Below, one piece after another: positions 8,110-15,723 of a stretch of 22,871 nt of DNA. Below the pieces are notes generated by a model. The model made no database searches. It saw only the letters and a list, made by a program, of their open reading frames with translations, and was not told the DNA's origin. The DNA lies in NCBI GenBank assembly GCA_963843065.1, contig CAWJKX010000018.1, forward strand, positions 1 through 22,871. Reading direction: 5' to 3'. The position numbers and the translations under genes were made by a program. Source of the stretch: JAGVPT01 sp963843065 (GTDB lineage Bacteria > Bacteroidota > Ignavibacteria > UBA10030 > UBA8401). Position 1 is the stretch's first letter. Each line of letters begins with the position of its first letter.

Positions 8110-9201
8110 GTGCAGTCTGAGTTGTATTCGAAAATACGAAATGGCCAACGCATCACGCACGAAGAGGGGCTTTTTCTTCTTCGCAGCGCCGAGTTGCTCG
8201 ACCTTGCCGACCTCGCGAATGAGATTCGTTTCAAGAAGAATCCCGCGCCCCAAGTAACGTTCGTTATCGACACAAATCCCAACTACACCAACATTTGCAA
8301 TGTTGATTGCATCTTCTGCGCTTTTTACCGGCACGCCGGTGAGAAGGATGCATATTCGTACACCGTCGACCACATGATTCAAAACTTCAAAGCGGCAGCG
8401 GCAAAAGGAGTCACAACCGTTCTGCTACAAGGCGGAGTGAACCCTTCTCTTCCTTTCGAATATTACCTTGAAATGGTCCGCCGCACCGTTGCAGAAGTGC
8501 CTGAGATTTACCCCCACTTTTATTCGACCTCGGAAATCCTGGGTATGAAACAGGTCTCGGGGTTTACACTTCAAGAAGTCTTAACGCGACTATGGGACGC
8601 CGGGCTTCGGTCAATTCCCGGTGGGGGCGCTGAAATCCTTTCCGACCGTGTGAAGAAGAAGATCAGCAGCAAAAAAGGAACGTCCGAGGATTGGCTGAAT
8701 GTAATGCGCGAAGCCCACAAAATCGGGTATAAATCGACAGCAACAATGATGTACGGCCACCTTGAGACCGATGAAGATATTGTCTCCCATCTAGAAAGCA
8801 TTCGCCAATTACAGGACGAGCATCAGGGCTTCACGGCATTCGTTCCATGGAGCTTCAAGCCGGGCAACACCCCGCTAGAAAAAATTATTCCTCATTACGC
8901 GACGCCGACCCGCTATTTGCAAATGATCGCATTTTCGAGAATTTATCTGGACAACTTCCCGCATATTCAGGCATCGTGGTTTTCGGAAGGTAAAAAGACG
9001 GGGCAGATCGCGCTTCATTTCGGGGCTGACGATTTTGGCGGAACACTGCTGGAAGAGAATGTCCACGCCGCTGCAAATTTCGTGAACAAGACCAATACCG
9101 CCGAATGCATTCAGTTGATCCATGAATCCGGATTCGACGCTGCGCAGCGGGGAACATTATACGATTTGAGGAAGGTCTTCCTTAAAAGCAAAGCTGCATG
9201 A
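8110..9201 (+). CDS. mqnC: Cyclic dehypoxanthinyl futalosine synthase (MqnC)
   Basis: A 363-aa radical SAM enzyme that cyclises dehypoxanthine futalosine in menaquinone synthesis. The cluster motif C63-x3-C67-x2-C70 lies in TNICNVDCIFCAFYR. Other family marks are LLQGGVNPSLPFEYYLEM, SIPGGGAEILSDRVKKKIS, TATMMYGHLETDEDIVSHL and FVPWSFKPGNTPLE; the last fits MqnC better than MqnE. The start is GTG at 8110, supported by an AGGAG five bases upstream (8100-8104). It is the last gene of the plus-strand mqn operon and faces the minus-strand ABC gene across 126 bp. Confidence 0.93.
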   Translation: MQSELYSKIRNGQRITHEEGLFLLRSAELLDLADLANEIRFKKNPAPQVTFVIDTNPNYTNICNVDCIFCAFYRHAGEKDAYSYTVDHMIQNFKAAAAKGVTTVLLQGGVNPSLPFEYYLEMVRRTVAEVPEIYPHFYSTSEILGMKQVSGFTLQEVLTRLWDAGLRSIPGGGAEILSDRVKKKISSKKGTSEDWLNVMREAHKIGYKSTATMMYGHLETDEDIVSHLESIRQLQDEHQGFTAFVPWSFKPGNTPLEKIIPHYATPTRYLQMIAFSRIYLDNFPHIQASWFSEGKKTGQIALHFGADDFGGTLLEENVHAAANFVNKTNTAECIQLIHESGFDAAQRGTLYDLRKVFLKSKAA

Positions 9202-9209
9202 AGTGCACT

Positions 9210-9288
9210 AGCTACCGGACACCGTATCCGAGAAATCCCTAGATGTTAAACTCTTTGGATTTGTAAATTGAAAAGGTGCCCGATAGCT
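9210..9288. repeat. Inverted repeat in the convergent gap after mqnC
   Basis: Arm 9210-9223 (AGCTACCGGACACC) and arm 9275-9288 (GGTGCCCGATAGCT) pair at 12 of 14 positions as DNA. The two mismatches are A/C on the plus strand and become G-U pairs in minus-strand RNA, so the full 14-bp helix can form only in a minus-strand transcript, i.e. past the stop of the ABC membrane gene. Inside the loop, AAATCC (9233-9238) and GGATTT (9257-9262) could form a second stem. No T-tract follows, so a simple terminator is not supported. Confidence 0.5.
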
Positions 9289-9327
9289 CTGGAACAAACC
9301 GCTTTTTCCTCAACTACACATCCCCGC

Positions 9328-10195
9328 CTAAACATTCTCCGTGGCAAGCCGTTCTGAAATATCCTTTAACGAAGTCCACGACTCCATCAATTCGGGCAGG
9401 TACTCGGAGGAAGTTACAAACGTCCACAAGTACGCAACGATGGAATAAATATTTCCGGTGCTGAAGTCGTCGAGGTCGATCGCAATGTATAAGACAACGA
9501 GGAAAATGAGAAGGAGGAAAATTCTCATGGCGCCAAAATTAAACGCTCCCCATTTAGCGATTCGCTGCTCAACATGAGACTGCGTCGTGTAATACGCATG
9601 GACCTTTTCGGGGTCTTTGGTTGAAAATACTTCGTACGCTTCTTCGCGGTTATCGTGGAGATCTTTTTGCAAGCGTAAACACCCTTTTGTTATACACGCG
9701 GGAGATCAGAAGAAGAGGAAGAACGATGAAGAGGCATGAAAGGGCAATTCTCCAGTCGAAAAAAAGAAGGGCAAACACTGCTCCGCCGATTGAAATCGTC
9801 TGTTCTATTACGTCCGGAATCCTGTATTCCGCAAAAGTGATGAATTCTCGAGAAAGTTCGGCACGCGCTGCCGTTTTAGAAACAGAATGTCCCTTCTCTT
9901 TCGCCGTTCGCGCGACATCGGTTGCGATTTCGATGAACATTCGTAAAAAAATCCTAGGGTCAAGCGCACGCCGTAATGCACCGACGCCGGAGTTTATAAG
10001 AAAAGTGCCTATCCAGATTAAGAGCGGCATCACGTACGAAACTGCGGTTTCGGACGTTGCCTTATCAATAAGCGCATCGATAACGTTCCCGAAAAGCGCC
10101 GGCTCGGCAATCCATGCAACATTCTCGATAACGACAAGCAGCGTCGCCAGGATGATGCCCGACTTAAATCTTCGGAACAGATCAAAAAGATTCAT
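9328..10195 (-). pseudogene. ABC transporter six-TM membrane domain protein, no ATPase domain, split by one frameshift
   Basis: Resembles the transmembrane half of an ABC exporter. The N-terminal frame (ATG at 10195, MNLFDLFRRF) has two hydrophobic segments, then PRIFLRMFIEIATDVARTA and two more (SIGGAVFALLFFDW, LSCLFIVLPLLL). It ends with LISRVYNKRVFTLAKRSPR. The C-terminal frame continues the family sequence (KDLHDNREEAYEVFSTKDPE, then FLLLIFLVVLYIAIDL and ISERLATENV). One extra base in the A5 run at 9664-9668 explains the break; correcting it gives about 288 aa. No Walker A, signature or Walker B motif is present, so a separate ATPase or another role is needed. The start overlaps the mqnD stop by 14 nt, implying coupling. 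Substrate is unknown. Confidence 0.75.
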
Positions 10196-11057
10196 CGATA
10201 AAAATGTAGTTGAACATCATTAGCAGGAGACGTATCTCCGCCACGGCGGGTATCAATCCTTTTTCACCGCCAAGCTTGTACAAAAGTTCCAGCGCCATCT
10301 TCCCTTTCTCTCCCATGTCAACGGTCAGTTCGCTGACATACATCTTCACAAATTTTTCGCCCAGCTGTTGATTGATGCCTCTCCCCCATTGAAGAGAGTA
10401 CGGAATGGATTCGCGTTGATGCGTATATCCGTAATGAATGCTCTGTTTTAACCCGGACGAAAGCTTCTTTGCCAAATCCTCTCCCAGATCTTTTCTGACA
10501 ACATCTAACCCGAGCGGAAGCGGGAGTCCGTTTGACCTTTTTTCCCAGAACTCGCCAAAGTCCAAAATTTTATTGAACCCTTCGGCCTTGTACGTCAGCT
10601 GTCCTTCATGGATCAAAACCCCGGCATCATACTCGCCTGAAGTCACCTTGTCCATGATCGTGTCGAACGGTACGTCGACATTGTTGATTCCGTCGGTAAA
10701 GGTCTTGAAGAGGAGCGTTGCAGTCGTCAGTTTGCCGGGCGTCGCTACCGTTTTTCCTTTGAGGTCTTCGAGCGTTCGATATTTTTTAGAAACAATGACC
10801 GGGCCGTATCCTTCCCCCATGCTTGCACCCGTGGCCATGATCCAATACTTTCCGGCAACATAAGGATACGCATGTGCTGAGATCGCGGAGACTTCCAGCT
10901 CCGCGTTCATGGCACGAACATTCAGCGACTGAATGTCTTCAAGCATGTGCTCAATAGTAACCCCGTCAAGCTTTACTTTCCCGCTCGACAATCCATAAAA
11001 CATGAATGCATCGTCCGGATCCGGGCTGTGGCCAATTGTAATTATCCTGTCAGCCAT
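10182..11057 (-). CDS. mqnD: 1,4-dihydroxy-6-naphthoate synthase (MqnD)
   Basis: A 291-aa enzyme with a periplasmic-binding-protein-like fold that converts cyclic dehypoxanthinyl futalosine to 1,4-dihydroxy-6-naphthoate. The N-terminus GHSPDPDDAFMFYGL is diagnostic. Other conserved patches are DIQSLNVRAM, VSAISAHAYPYV, YGPVIVSKK, TVATPGKLTTATLLFK, DAGVLIHEGQLTY and NGLPLPLGLDVVRKD. The start is ATG at 11057, 29 bp after menG. It lies in a minus-strand operon convergent to the main mqn operon, so the pathway is split in two units here. Length is normal. Confidence 0.93.
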   Translation of the reverse strand: MADRIITIGHSPDPDDAFMFYGLSSGKVKLDGVTIEHMLEDIQSLNVRAMNAELEVSAISAHAYPYVAGKYWIMATGASMGEGYGPVIVSKKYRTLEDLKGKTVATPGKLTTATLLFKTFTDGINNVDVPFDTIMDKVTSGEYDAGVLIHEGQLTYKAEGFNKILDFGEFWEKRSNGLPLPLGLDVVRKDLGEDLAKKLSSGLKQSIHYGYTHQRESIPYSLQWGRGINQQLGEKFVKMYVSELTVDMGEKGKMALELLYKLGGEKGLIPAVAEIRLLLMMFNYIFIDESF

Positions 11058-11086
11058 GATTGTTCTTTTCCTTATTTTTTTGTCCG

Positions 11087-11776
11087 TTATTTTTGACCGC
11101 AGTAAATTGTTGCAACACCAAATGTAAGAGGGCGTTGAGTGATCGAAGCAAATCCTACTTTACGTAGAATGCTCGTAAAATCTTCTCCGTCGGGAAATTT
11201 CATTACCGTATCGGGAAGGTATTGGTACGCTTCTTTGTCTTTCGAGATCAACCTTCCTACAAAAGGGAGAATATTCCGGAAATAAAAAAAGTAGAGTTGT
11301 TTGAAAAGGAATACCCGCGGCTTCGAAAATTCGAGGACGACGATTTGCCCCCCCTCTTTCAATACGCGCCTCATTTCCATCAACCCCATTTCAAGATTCT
11401 CAAAATTGCGGGCGCCAAACGCAACGATTGCTGCGTCGAAATGGCCGTCCGGGAATTGGAGATGTTCTGCTTCTCCAGCCTCAAGCCGAATCTTTGTCTC
11501 TAAGTTCCGCGCGGAAAGCTTTCGCTTTCCGATTTCCAGCATCGGCGCAGATATATCGACACCAACGACTTCGACGGGGTTTAAACGAAGAGCCGCGATC
11601 GCAAAATCTCCCGTACCGGTCGCAACATCGAGGATGTGCTTTGGTTTTTGTGATGCAATTGTTTGAATGGCGGCCCGGCGCCAATAAAAATCAAAACCCC
11701 CGCTCAGAAGGTGATTCAGCAGATCGTAACGATAGGCTATGGAGTCGAAGAGACGGCGAACGTCTACCTTATGCAT
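11087..11776 (-). CDS. menG: Demethylmenaquinone methyltransferase (UbiE/MenG)
   Basis: A 229-aa SAM-dependent methyltransferase for the last step, methylation of demethylmenaquinone. SAM motif I is ILDVATGTGDFAIAA (about residues 48-62), followed by VVGVDISAPMLEIGKRK, the FDAAIVAFGARNFENL patch and VLKEGGQIVVLEFSKP. The YFRNILPFVGRLISKD and AYQYLPDT stretches are typical of UbiE/MenG. It is the first gene of the minus-strand menG - mqnD - ABC unit. Start is ATG at 11776; no strong ribosome binding site is visible. The same family acts on ubiquinone precursors; the mqn context points to menaquinone. Confidence 0.93.
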   Translation of the reverse strand: MHKVDVRRLFDSIAYRYDLLNHLLSGGFDFYWRRAAIQTIASQKPKHILDVATGTGDFAIAALRLNPVEVVGVDISAPMLEIGKRKLSARNLETKIRLEAGEAEHLQFPDGHFDAAIVAFGARNFENLEMGLMEMRRVLKEGGQIVVLEFSKPRVFLFKQLYFFYFRNILPFVGRLISKDKEAYQYLPDTVMKFPDGEDFTSILRKVGFASITQRPLTFGVATIYCGQK

Positions 11777-12042
11777 TTTGGCATTTTTATCTCAAGTTGT
11801 CACACAAGATACGAAAAAAATCTGAAGATTAAAATTTGATAGTGTTACAGGTTTACCAGCTGTCGCACACTTCCTTAATTTATCTTACCAAATCTATCTA
11901 TATGTTGTGATTTATCGAATAAAGTATCCCACAGCTGACAAAGACTAGAATAGCCGCTGCTAAGAGAGTTCACCCCTTCAATACTTCACAAAAAATTTTT
12001 ATATTGAAGAGACACTCAGGATAAAATTCACGCGATGGAATA
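11777..12042. other. Divergent intergenic region between menG and the histidine kinase
   Basis: 266 bp, AT-rich, with genes leaving in both directions, so it should contain both promoters. CAGCTG occurs twice in it, without a clear palindromic arrangement. I saw no recognisable operator, sigma-54 element, riboswitch or terminator. An ATG at about 12035 is followed at once by a stop (ATG GAA TAA) just before the kinase start. Confidence 0.4.
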
Positions 12043-13243
12043 ATGGATATCGAACAACGATACGAAAAGCTGATCAATTATCTCACGGACTACATCTACA
12101 CCGTTACGATCAAAGACGGCGTCGTCGTAGATACGTTCCACGGACCCGGCTGCGTTTCCGTTACGGGATACACATCCGATCATTATAAAAAAGACCCCCA
12201 GCTTTGGTACAGAATGGTTCATCACAAAGACCGTGAAAAAGTGCTGGAACAGGCACGGCTGGCTCTCGCCGGAAAAGAAGTGAATCCCCTCGAACACCGG
12301 ATTATCCATCGGGATGGGACTGTTCGGTGGATTCGAAATAAAATTGTTGTGACAAAAAATGAGGATGGCACTCCTGCTGCATACGACGGACTGATCAACG
12401 ATATAACAGACCTAAAAAGGGCTGAAATTGCTGCTGCAATACGAAACCGGCAATTGAAACAAGCCGACAAAATGGCTTCGCTCGGGATCCTGGTCTCCGG
12501 CATCGCGCATGAAATCAACAATCCTAATAATTTCATTCTTTTGAACGCGCAGCTTTATTCGAAAATTTGGAAGGACATCACTCCGATCCTTGATGGCTAT
12601 TACGGAGAAAATGGCGACTTCAGCGTGGCGGGAATGTTGTACAGGTACATCGAAGGAAAAAATCGCGCAGTCGCTTGAAGGGATATTCAAAGGCTCCGAA
12701 AGAATACAGAACATCACTGCGGGTCTTACAGAATACGCAAAAGCCGACAGCGATGCATTGAATGAACGGGTCGACATCAATAAAGTGGTGGAAATGGCCA
12801 TATTGATCACCGGCAATTTAATCAAGAAGTCGACGAATAATTTTAAAGTTGAGTACGGCAAGGATATTCCGCTGATCAAAGGAAATGCTCAACAACTAGA
12901 ACAAGTGGTCATCAACCTCATTAATAACGCGTGCCAATCGCTGAACAATCCCTCGGCTGCAATCACGGTTTCCACATACTATAATAAAACACGGAACAAA
13001 GTAAGAATAAAAGTGGAAGACCAGGGAATCGGCATTAAAGCAGGCGACCTGAAATATATTATGGACCCGTTTTTCACTACCAAAAGAGAGATGGGAGGTA
13101 CGGGACTCGGGCTCTCTGTTTCCTACAGTATCGTGAAAAGCCATGGAGGCCTTCTGATTCTTAACAGCAAACCTGAGAAAGGGACAATAGCGCGAGCATC
13201 TTTTCCCCCGTTATCGGAAAACAAAGAGGAGCAACCTCAATGA
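12043..13243 (+). pseudogene. Cytoplasmic PAS sensor histidine kinase, split by one frameshift
   Basis: The sensor of a two-component pair. Residues about 5-127 are a PAS/PAC domain (HRDGTVRWIRNKIV, then YDGLINDITDLKRAE). The phosphoacceptor is H156 in SLGILVSGIAHEINNPNNF. No membrane segment is present, so it senses a cytoplasmic cue. The first frame ends at 12678. The remainder lies in the +1 frame and supplies the rest of the dimerisation region (EKIAQSLEGIFKGSERIQNI) and the ATPase domain: N box NLINNACQSL, G1 EDQGIGI, G2 GGTGLGLSVSYSIVKSHGG. The break falls in GAAGGAAAAAATCG (12652-12665). Removing one base gives about 399 aa. It overlaps the next gene as ATGA, so they form an operon. 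Confidence 0.88.
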
Positions 13244-14667
13244 GCTCAAAGATTTTTCCAGCCAGCCCCATTCTGCTTGTCGATGATGAAGAACATTTTT
13301 TGCTGAGCGTGGAATTGACGCTCTCTTCCAACGGGATCACCAATATTGAAACGTGCAGAGACAGCAGGCAGGTTATGCAGCTCTTGTCGAACAAGTACGA
13401 CTCCCTCGTCGCACTTGATATCAATATGCAGTATGTGTCCGGTATAGAACTTCTCAGGCAAATCACGAGCAGCTATCCTGAAATTCCCATTATCATGATC
13501 ACCGCCGTCAATGATGTCGACAGCGCAGTCATGTGCATTAAGGAAGGGGCACTCGACTACGTCGTAAAACCGATCAGTGATACGAAGCTTGTGGCCACAA
13601 TCAAGCGCGGATTAGAGCTCGCCGAAATTCGGATTGAAAACGAGATGTTGAAGCAATCCCTCCTGCGGGAAAATGTCGAACATCCGGAGGCATTCAAAGA
13701 AATAGTGACGCACAGCGCACCGCTCCGGTCGATTTTCAGGTACATCGAAGCAATCGCGAAAACAAATTTGCCGGTGCTCATTACCGGTGAAACCGGAACC
13801 GGCAAAGAACTCTTTGCCCAGGCCGTTCATAAAGCGAGCGGAAGAAAAGGAGAACTTGTCTCCGTGAATGTCGCCGGCGTTGATGACGACTTTTTTTCCG
13901 ACACTCTCTTCGGCCACAAGAAAGGAGCATTTACGGGAGCGGAATCCGAAAGAAAAGGCCTCATTGAAAAGGCGGATGACGGCACGTTGTTTCTCGATGA
14001 AATCGGCGATTTAAGTATTGCCTCTCAGGTAAAATTATTGCGGCTTCTGCAAGATGGCAGTTTCTACCCGCTCGGTTCCGATATTGCAAAATTGTCCGAC
14101 GCCAGAGTCATCGTTGCAACTCACCGGAACATTAAGACAATGCAAGCGGGGGATACTTTTCGCCAGGACCTTTATTATCGATTAAAGTCGCATCACATTG
14201 CCATTCCCCCGCTGCGTGAACGAAAGCTCGACGTGCCGTATTTGATCGAACACTTTATTTCGAAAGCAGCAACTGCTCTCAACAAAAAAAGACCGACGGC
14301 GCCAAAAGAACTTTACACGCTGCTCACCAACTACCCTTTCCCCGGGAACGTGCGTGAATTGGAAGGAATGATTTTCGAAGCGGTAAGTTTGCATACTTCG
14401 GGAATCCTCTCCATGGAATCGATACGGAAGAATATTGCGGACCACAACCAGGAAAGAAATTCAAAGGATGCCGGTTTAACTTTCAACCAACAGACGAATG
14501 AGTTCCTCTCGTTTCCCGGCAGGTTCCCGACATTAGAAGAAGCAGAAAATTCTTTAATTGAAGAAGCGCTGAAAAGAGCAGAAGGAAACCAAACGATCGC
14601 TGCCGAACTGCTTGGGATATCGCGGCGCGCGCTTAACAACAGACTTCGCCGAACAGAGAAAGAGTAA
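13240..14667 (+). CDS. NtrC-family response regulator, sigma-54-dependent activator
   Basis: A 475-aa activator with three domains. The receiver (about 8-125) has the acidic pair D15/D16, phosphoacceptor D60, T88 and K110. The AAA+ domain has Walker A GETGTGKE (183-190), the sigma-54 contact loop GAFTGA (229-234) and Walker B LFLDEIGD (about 250-257). The C-terminus has a Fis-type helix-turn-helix, NQTIAAELLGISRRALNNRL. All hallmark residues are present, so it should activate sigma-54 promoters when phosphorylated by the overlapping PAS kinase. A near-consensus -24/-12 element lies 316 bp downstream of its stop and is a natural target candidate. The regulon is unknown. Confidence 0.93.
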   Translation: MSSKIFPASPILLVDDEEHFLLSVELTLSSNGITNIETCRDSRQVMQLLSNKYDSLVALDINMQYVSGIELLRQITSSYPEIPIIMITAVNDVDSAVMCIKEGALDYVVKPISDTKLVATIKRGLELAEIRIENEMLKQSLLRENVEHPEAFKEIVTHSAPLRSIFRYIEAIAKTNLPVLITGETGTGKELFAQAVHKASGRKGELVSVNVAGVDDDFFSDTLFGHKKGAFTGAESERKGLIEKADDGTLFLDEIGDLSIASQVKLLRLLQDGSFYPLGSDIAKLSDARVIVATHRNIKTMQAGDTFRQDLYYRLKSHHIAIPPLRERKLDVPYLIEHFISKAATALNKKRPTAPKELYTLLTNYPFPGNVRELEGMIFEAVSLHTSGILSMESIRKNIADHNQERNSKDAGLTFNQQTNEFLSFPGRFPTLEEAENSLIEEALKRAEGNQTIAAELLGISRRALNNRLRRTEKE

Positions 14668-14853
14668 AAGTTAACTACAAGATGATCGCGCAAAGTCGCG
14701 GAGAGTGCAAAGAAAAATGAATAATTAATCTTAGACCTTGGCTGCTTTGCGAGATGCTGTCTTTTCTTCTCTAGCGATTTTTTGTAAACATTCGAACTGC
14801 AAAATCCGGACCACTGCCACACTTCCGCAATTAGCCACTTCCGCCATTTTCCT

Positions 14854-14867
14854 CGTAATCGCTTACG
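14854..14867. promoter_or_regulatory. Possible enhancer site: palindrome CGTAATCGCTTACG
   Basis: The two 7-nt halves match at six of seven positions as reverse complements. The centre is about 150 bp upstream of the transcription start predicted from the -24/-12 element, a usual distance for NtrC-type enhancer sites. A second copy was not found, so the assignment is weak. Confidence 0.25.
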
Positions 14868-14982
14868 CATCAACCAATTATCAACCCTACGTCATATTGT
14901 GCTGCACTTTTGTGGCATCGATTTGCTTCAAGTTCAAAGTAATTTATTCCGTTTTTATATCCAGAATTGAGGGTTATCAGAT

Positions 14983-14998
14983 TGGCACGCGACGTGTA
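14983..14998 (+). promoter_or_regulatory. Candidate sigma-54 (-24/-12) promoter
   Basis: TGGCACGCGACGTGTA matches the consensus TGGCACG-N4-TTGCW at all seven bases of the -24 block. The -12 block reads GTGTA: its T, G and final A match, but the GC core is GT. Spacing between the blocks is exact. Transcription would start near 15008, leaving a short leader with a strong ribosome binding site before the ATG at 15032. The neighbouring gene encodes a sigma-54 activator, which supports the call. Confidence 0.55.
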
Positions 14999-15018
14999 GC
15001 TATGTAGCTAACCAAACT

Positions 15019-15026
15019 AAAGGAGG
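15019..15026 (+). promoter_or_regulatory. Strong ribosome binding site of the secreted protein gene
   Basis: AAAGGAGG, five bases before the ATG at 15032. It fixes the start and is much stronger than the sites of the neighbouring genes, suggesting high expression when the gene is transcribed. Confidence 0.8.
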
Positions 15027-15031
15027 ATGTT

Positions 15032-15460
15032 ATGAAGACAGGTATGAGAGCAGCAACAACCACACTAGCTGCCATTTTAATTTTTGCTTTCACGGCGACA
15101 TCACAGACCAGTGAACCTGAAAGCAGAACATTCAACCATCAAAGGAATTTTAAAGAGTTTGATTACTCTCTGCAGAGCGAAATTCCGGGTATCGTTGAAT
15201 CGACGATCTACACCGTCATTGAGTACAAGAATCGCTTTCCAGAGCTGGATTACTCCCGCCTGGGAAGCGAACTGGATGAGGTCGCACGGGATAATAAAGA
15301 TGTAGCGATCAGTTACAAAGCCCGCCTGGCGAGCATGTACTTAACCTACAGTTCGAATATTCAGATAACGCCGGTTTCCCCCGCGCTCGATCATGAATAT
15401 CTCTTCAGGCAGATTGCCGAACAGCTGGAGCAGAAGCTTCTCGCGGCACATATCGACTAA
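15032..15460 (+). CDS. Small secreted protein of unknown function
   Basis: A 142-aa protein that I do not recognise. Residues 1-24 form a signal peptide (MKTGMRAATTTLAAILIFAF, then TATSQ), so the mature product of about 118 aa is exported. There is no lipobox, and the mature part has no cysteine or evident metal motif. It is charged and probably mostly helical (EFDYSLQSEIPGIVESTIYT, SRLGSELDEVARDNKD, LFRQIAEQLEQKLLAAH). It stands alone, between a candidate sigma-54 promoter with a strong ribosome binding site and a clear terminator, next to a sigma-54 activator gene. That setting suggests a tightly regulated, possibly abundant periplasmic protein, perhaps stress-related; this is inference. 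Confidence 0.8.
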   Translation: MKTGMRAATTTLAAILIFAFTATSQTSEPESRTFNHQRNFKEFDYSLQSEIPGIVESTIYTVIEYKNRFPELDYSRLGSELDEVARDNKDVAISYKARLASMYLTYSSNIQITPVSPALDHEYLFRQIAEQLEQKLLAAHID

Positions 15461-15497
15461 TTCACAATGCACATAATCATGTCGGCCAGATCACTAC

Positions 15498-15535
15498 AAC
15501 ACTAAAGCTCCGATCCACGGGGCTTTAGTGTTTTT
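15498..15535 (+). terminator. Intrinsic terminator of the secreted protein gene
   Basis: A perfect 11-bp stem: 15498-15508 (AACACTAAAGC) pairs with 15522-15532 (GCTTTAGTGTT), with a 13-nt loop and a run of T to 15535. It lies 37 nt after the stop at 15460. No T-tract follows on the minus strand, so it serves the plus-strand gene. Confidence 0.85.
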
Positions 15536-15550
15536 ATCGCGCTCTACCTC

Positions 15551-15709
15551 TCGTTTCCAACGTCTCGTTGGGAACGACAACTTATGAAACTCAGTTTCAC
15601 TATGCCAAGGTATGTTCCCAATCTTAACAATGAAGCAGAGCTTCTCTGTACCTACGTTCCCAAACGGAGTTTGGGAACGAGAAAAACGAGAGTAATTTGG
15701 GAACGAGAT
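15551..15709. repeat. Cluster of REP-like palindromes
   Basis: Four hairpins in about 130 bp. HP1, 15552-15576: CGTTTCCAACG / CGTTGGGAACG, 11 bp with one G-U, 3-nt loop. HP2, 15585-15599: TGAAACT / AGTTTCA, 1-nt centre. HP3, 15632-15644: GAAGC / GCTTC. HP4, 15655-15679: CGTTCCCAAAC / GTTTGGGAACG, perfect 11 bp with GGA loop. A further half-site TTTGGGAACGAGA lies near 15696. HP1 and HP4 share the GTTCC..GGAAC core, and the cluster lies between convergent genes, as REP/BIME elements usually do. Related palindromes in other bacteria are moved by RAYT-type transposases; none is encoded here. Confidence 0.75.
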
Positions 15710-15723
15710 CAAATCCAGTTAGT

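Larger units (their letters stand above)
14668..15031 (+). other. Intergenic region upstream of the secreted protein
   Basis: 364 bp without a credible gene. Contents in order: a GCAAAG-rich stretch (about 14690-14713) related to the repeat at 37-91; CTTTGC near 14750; a direct repeat GCCAC(AC)TTCCGC (14816-14828 and 14834-14844); a near-perfect palindrome CGTAATCGCTTACG (14854-14867); and the candidate sigma-54 promoter (14983-14998). An 89-codon open frame crossing it (14738-15007) lacks a ribosome binding site and recognisable features and is judged spurious. Confidence 0.5.

Noticed and set aside
14738..15007. An 89-codon plus-strand open frame
   Set aside because: It has no ribosome binding site and no recognisable features, and it runs across the candidate sigma-54 promoter.
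15551..15709. CRISPR array
   Set aside because: The repeats are palindromes of different sequence and spacing without regular spacers; they fit REP-like elements.
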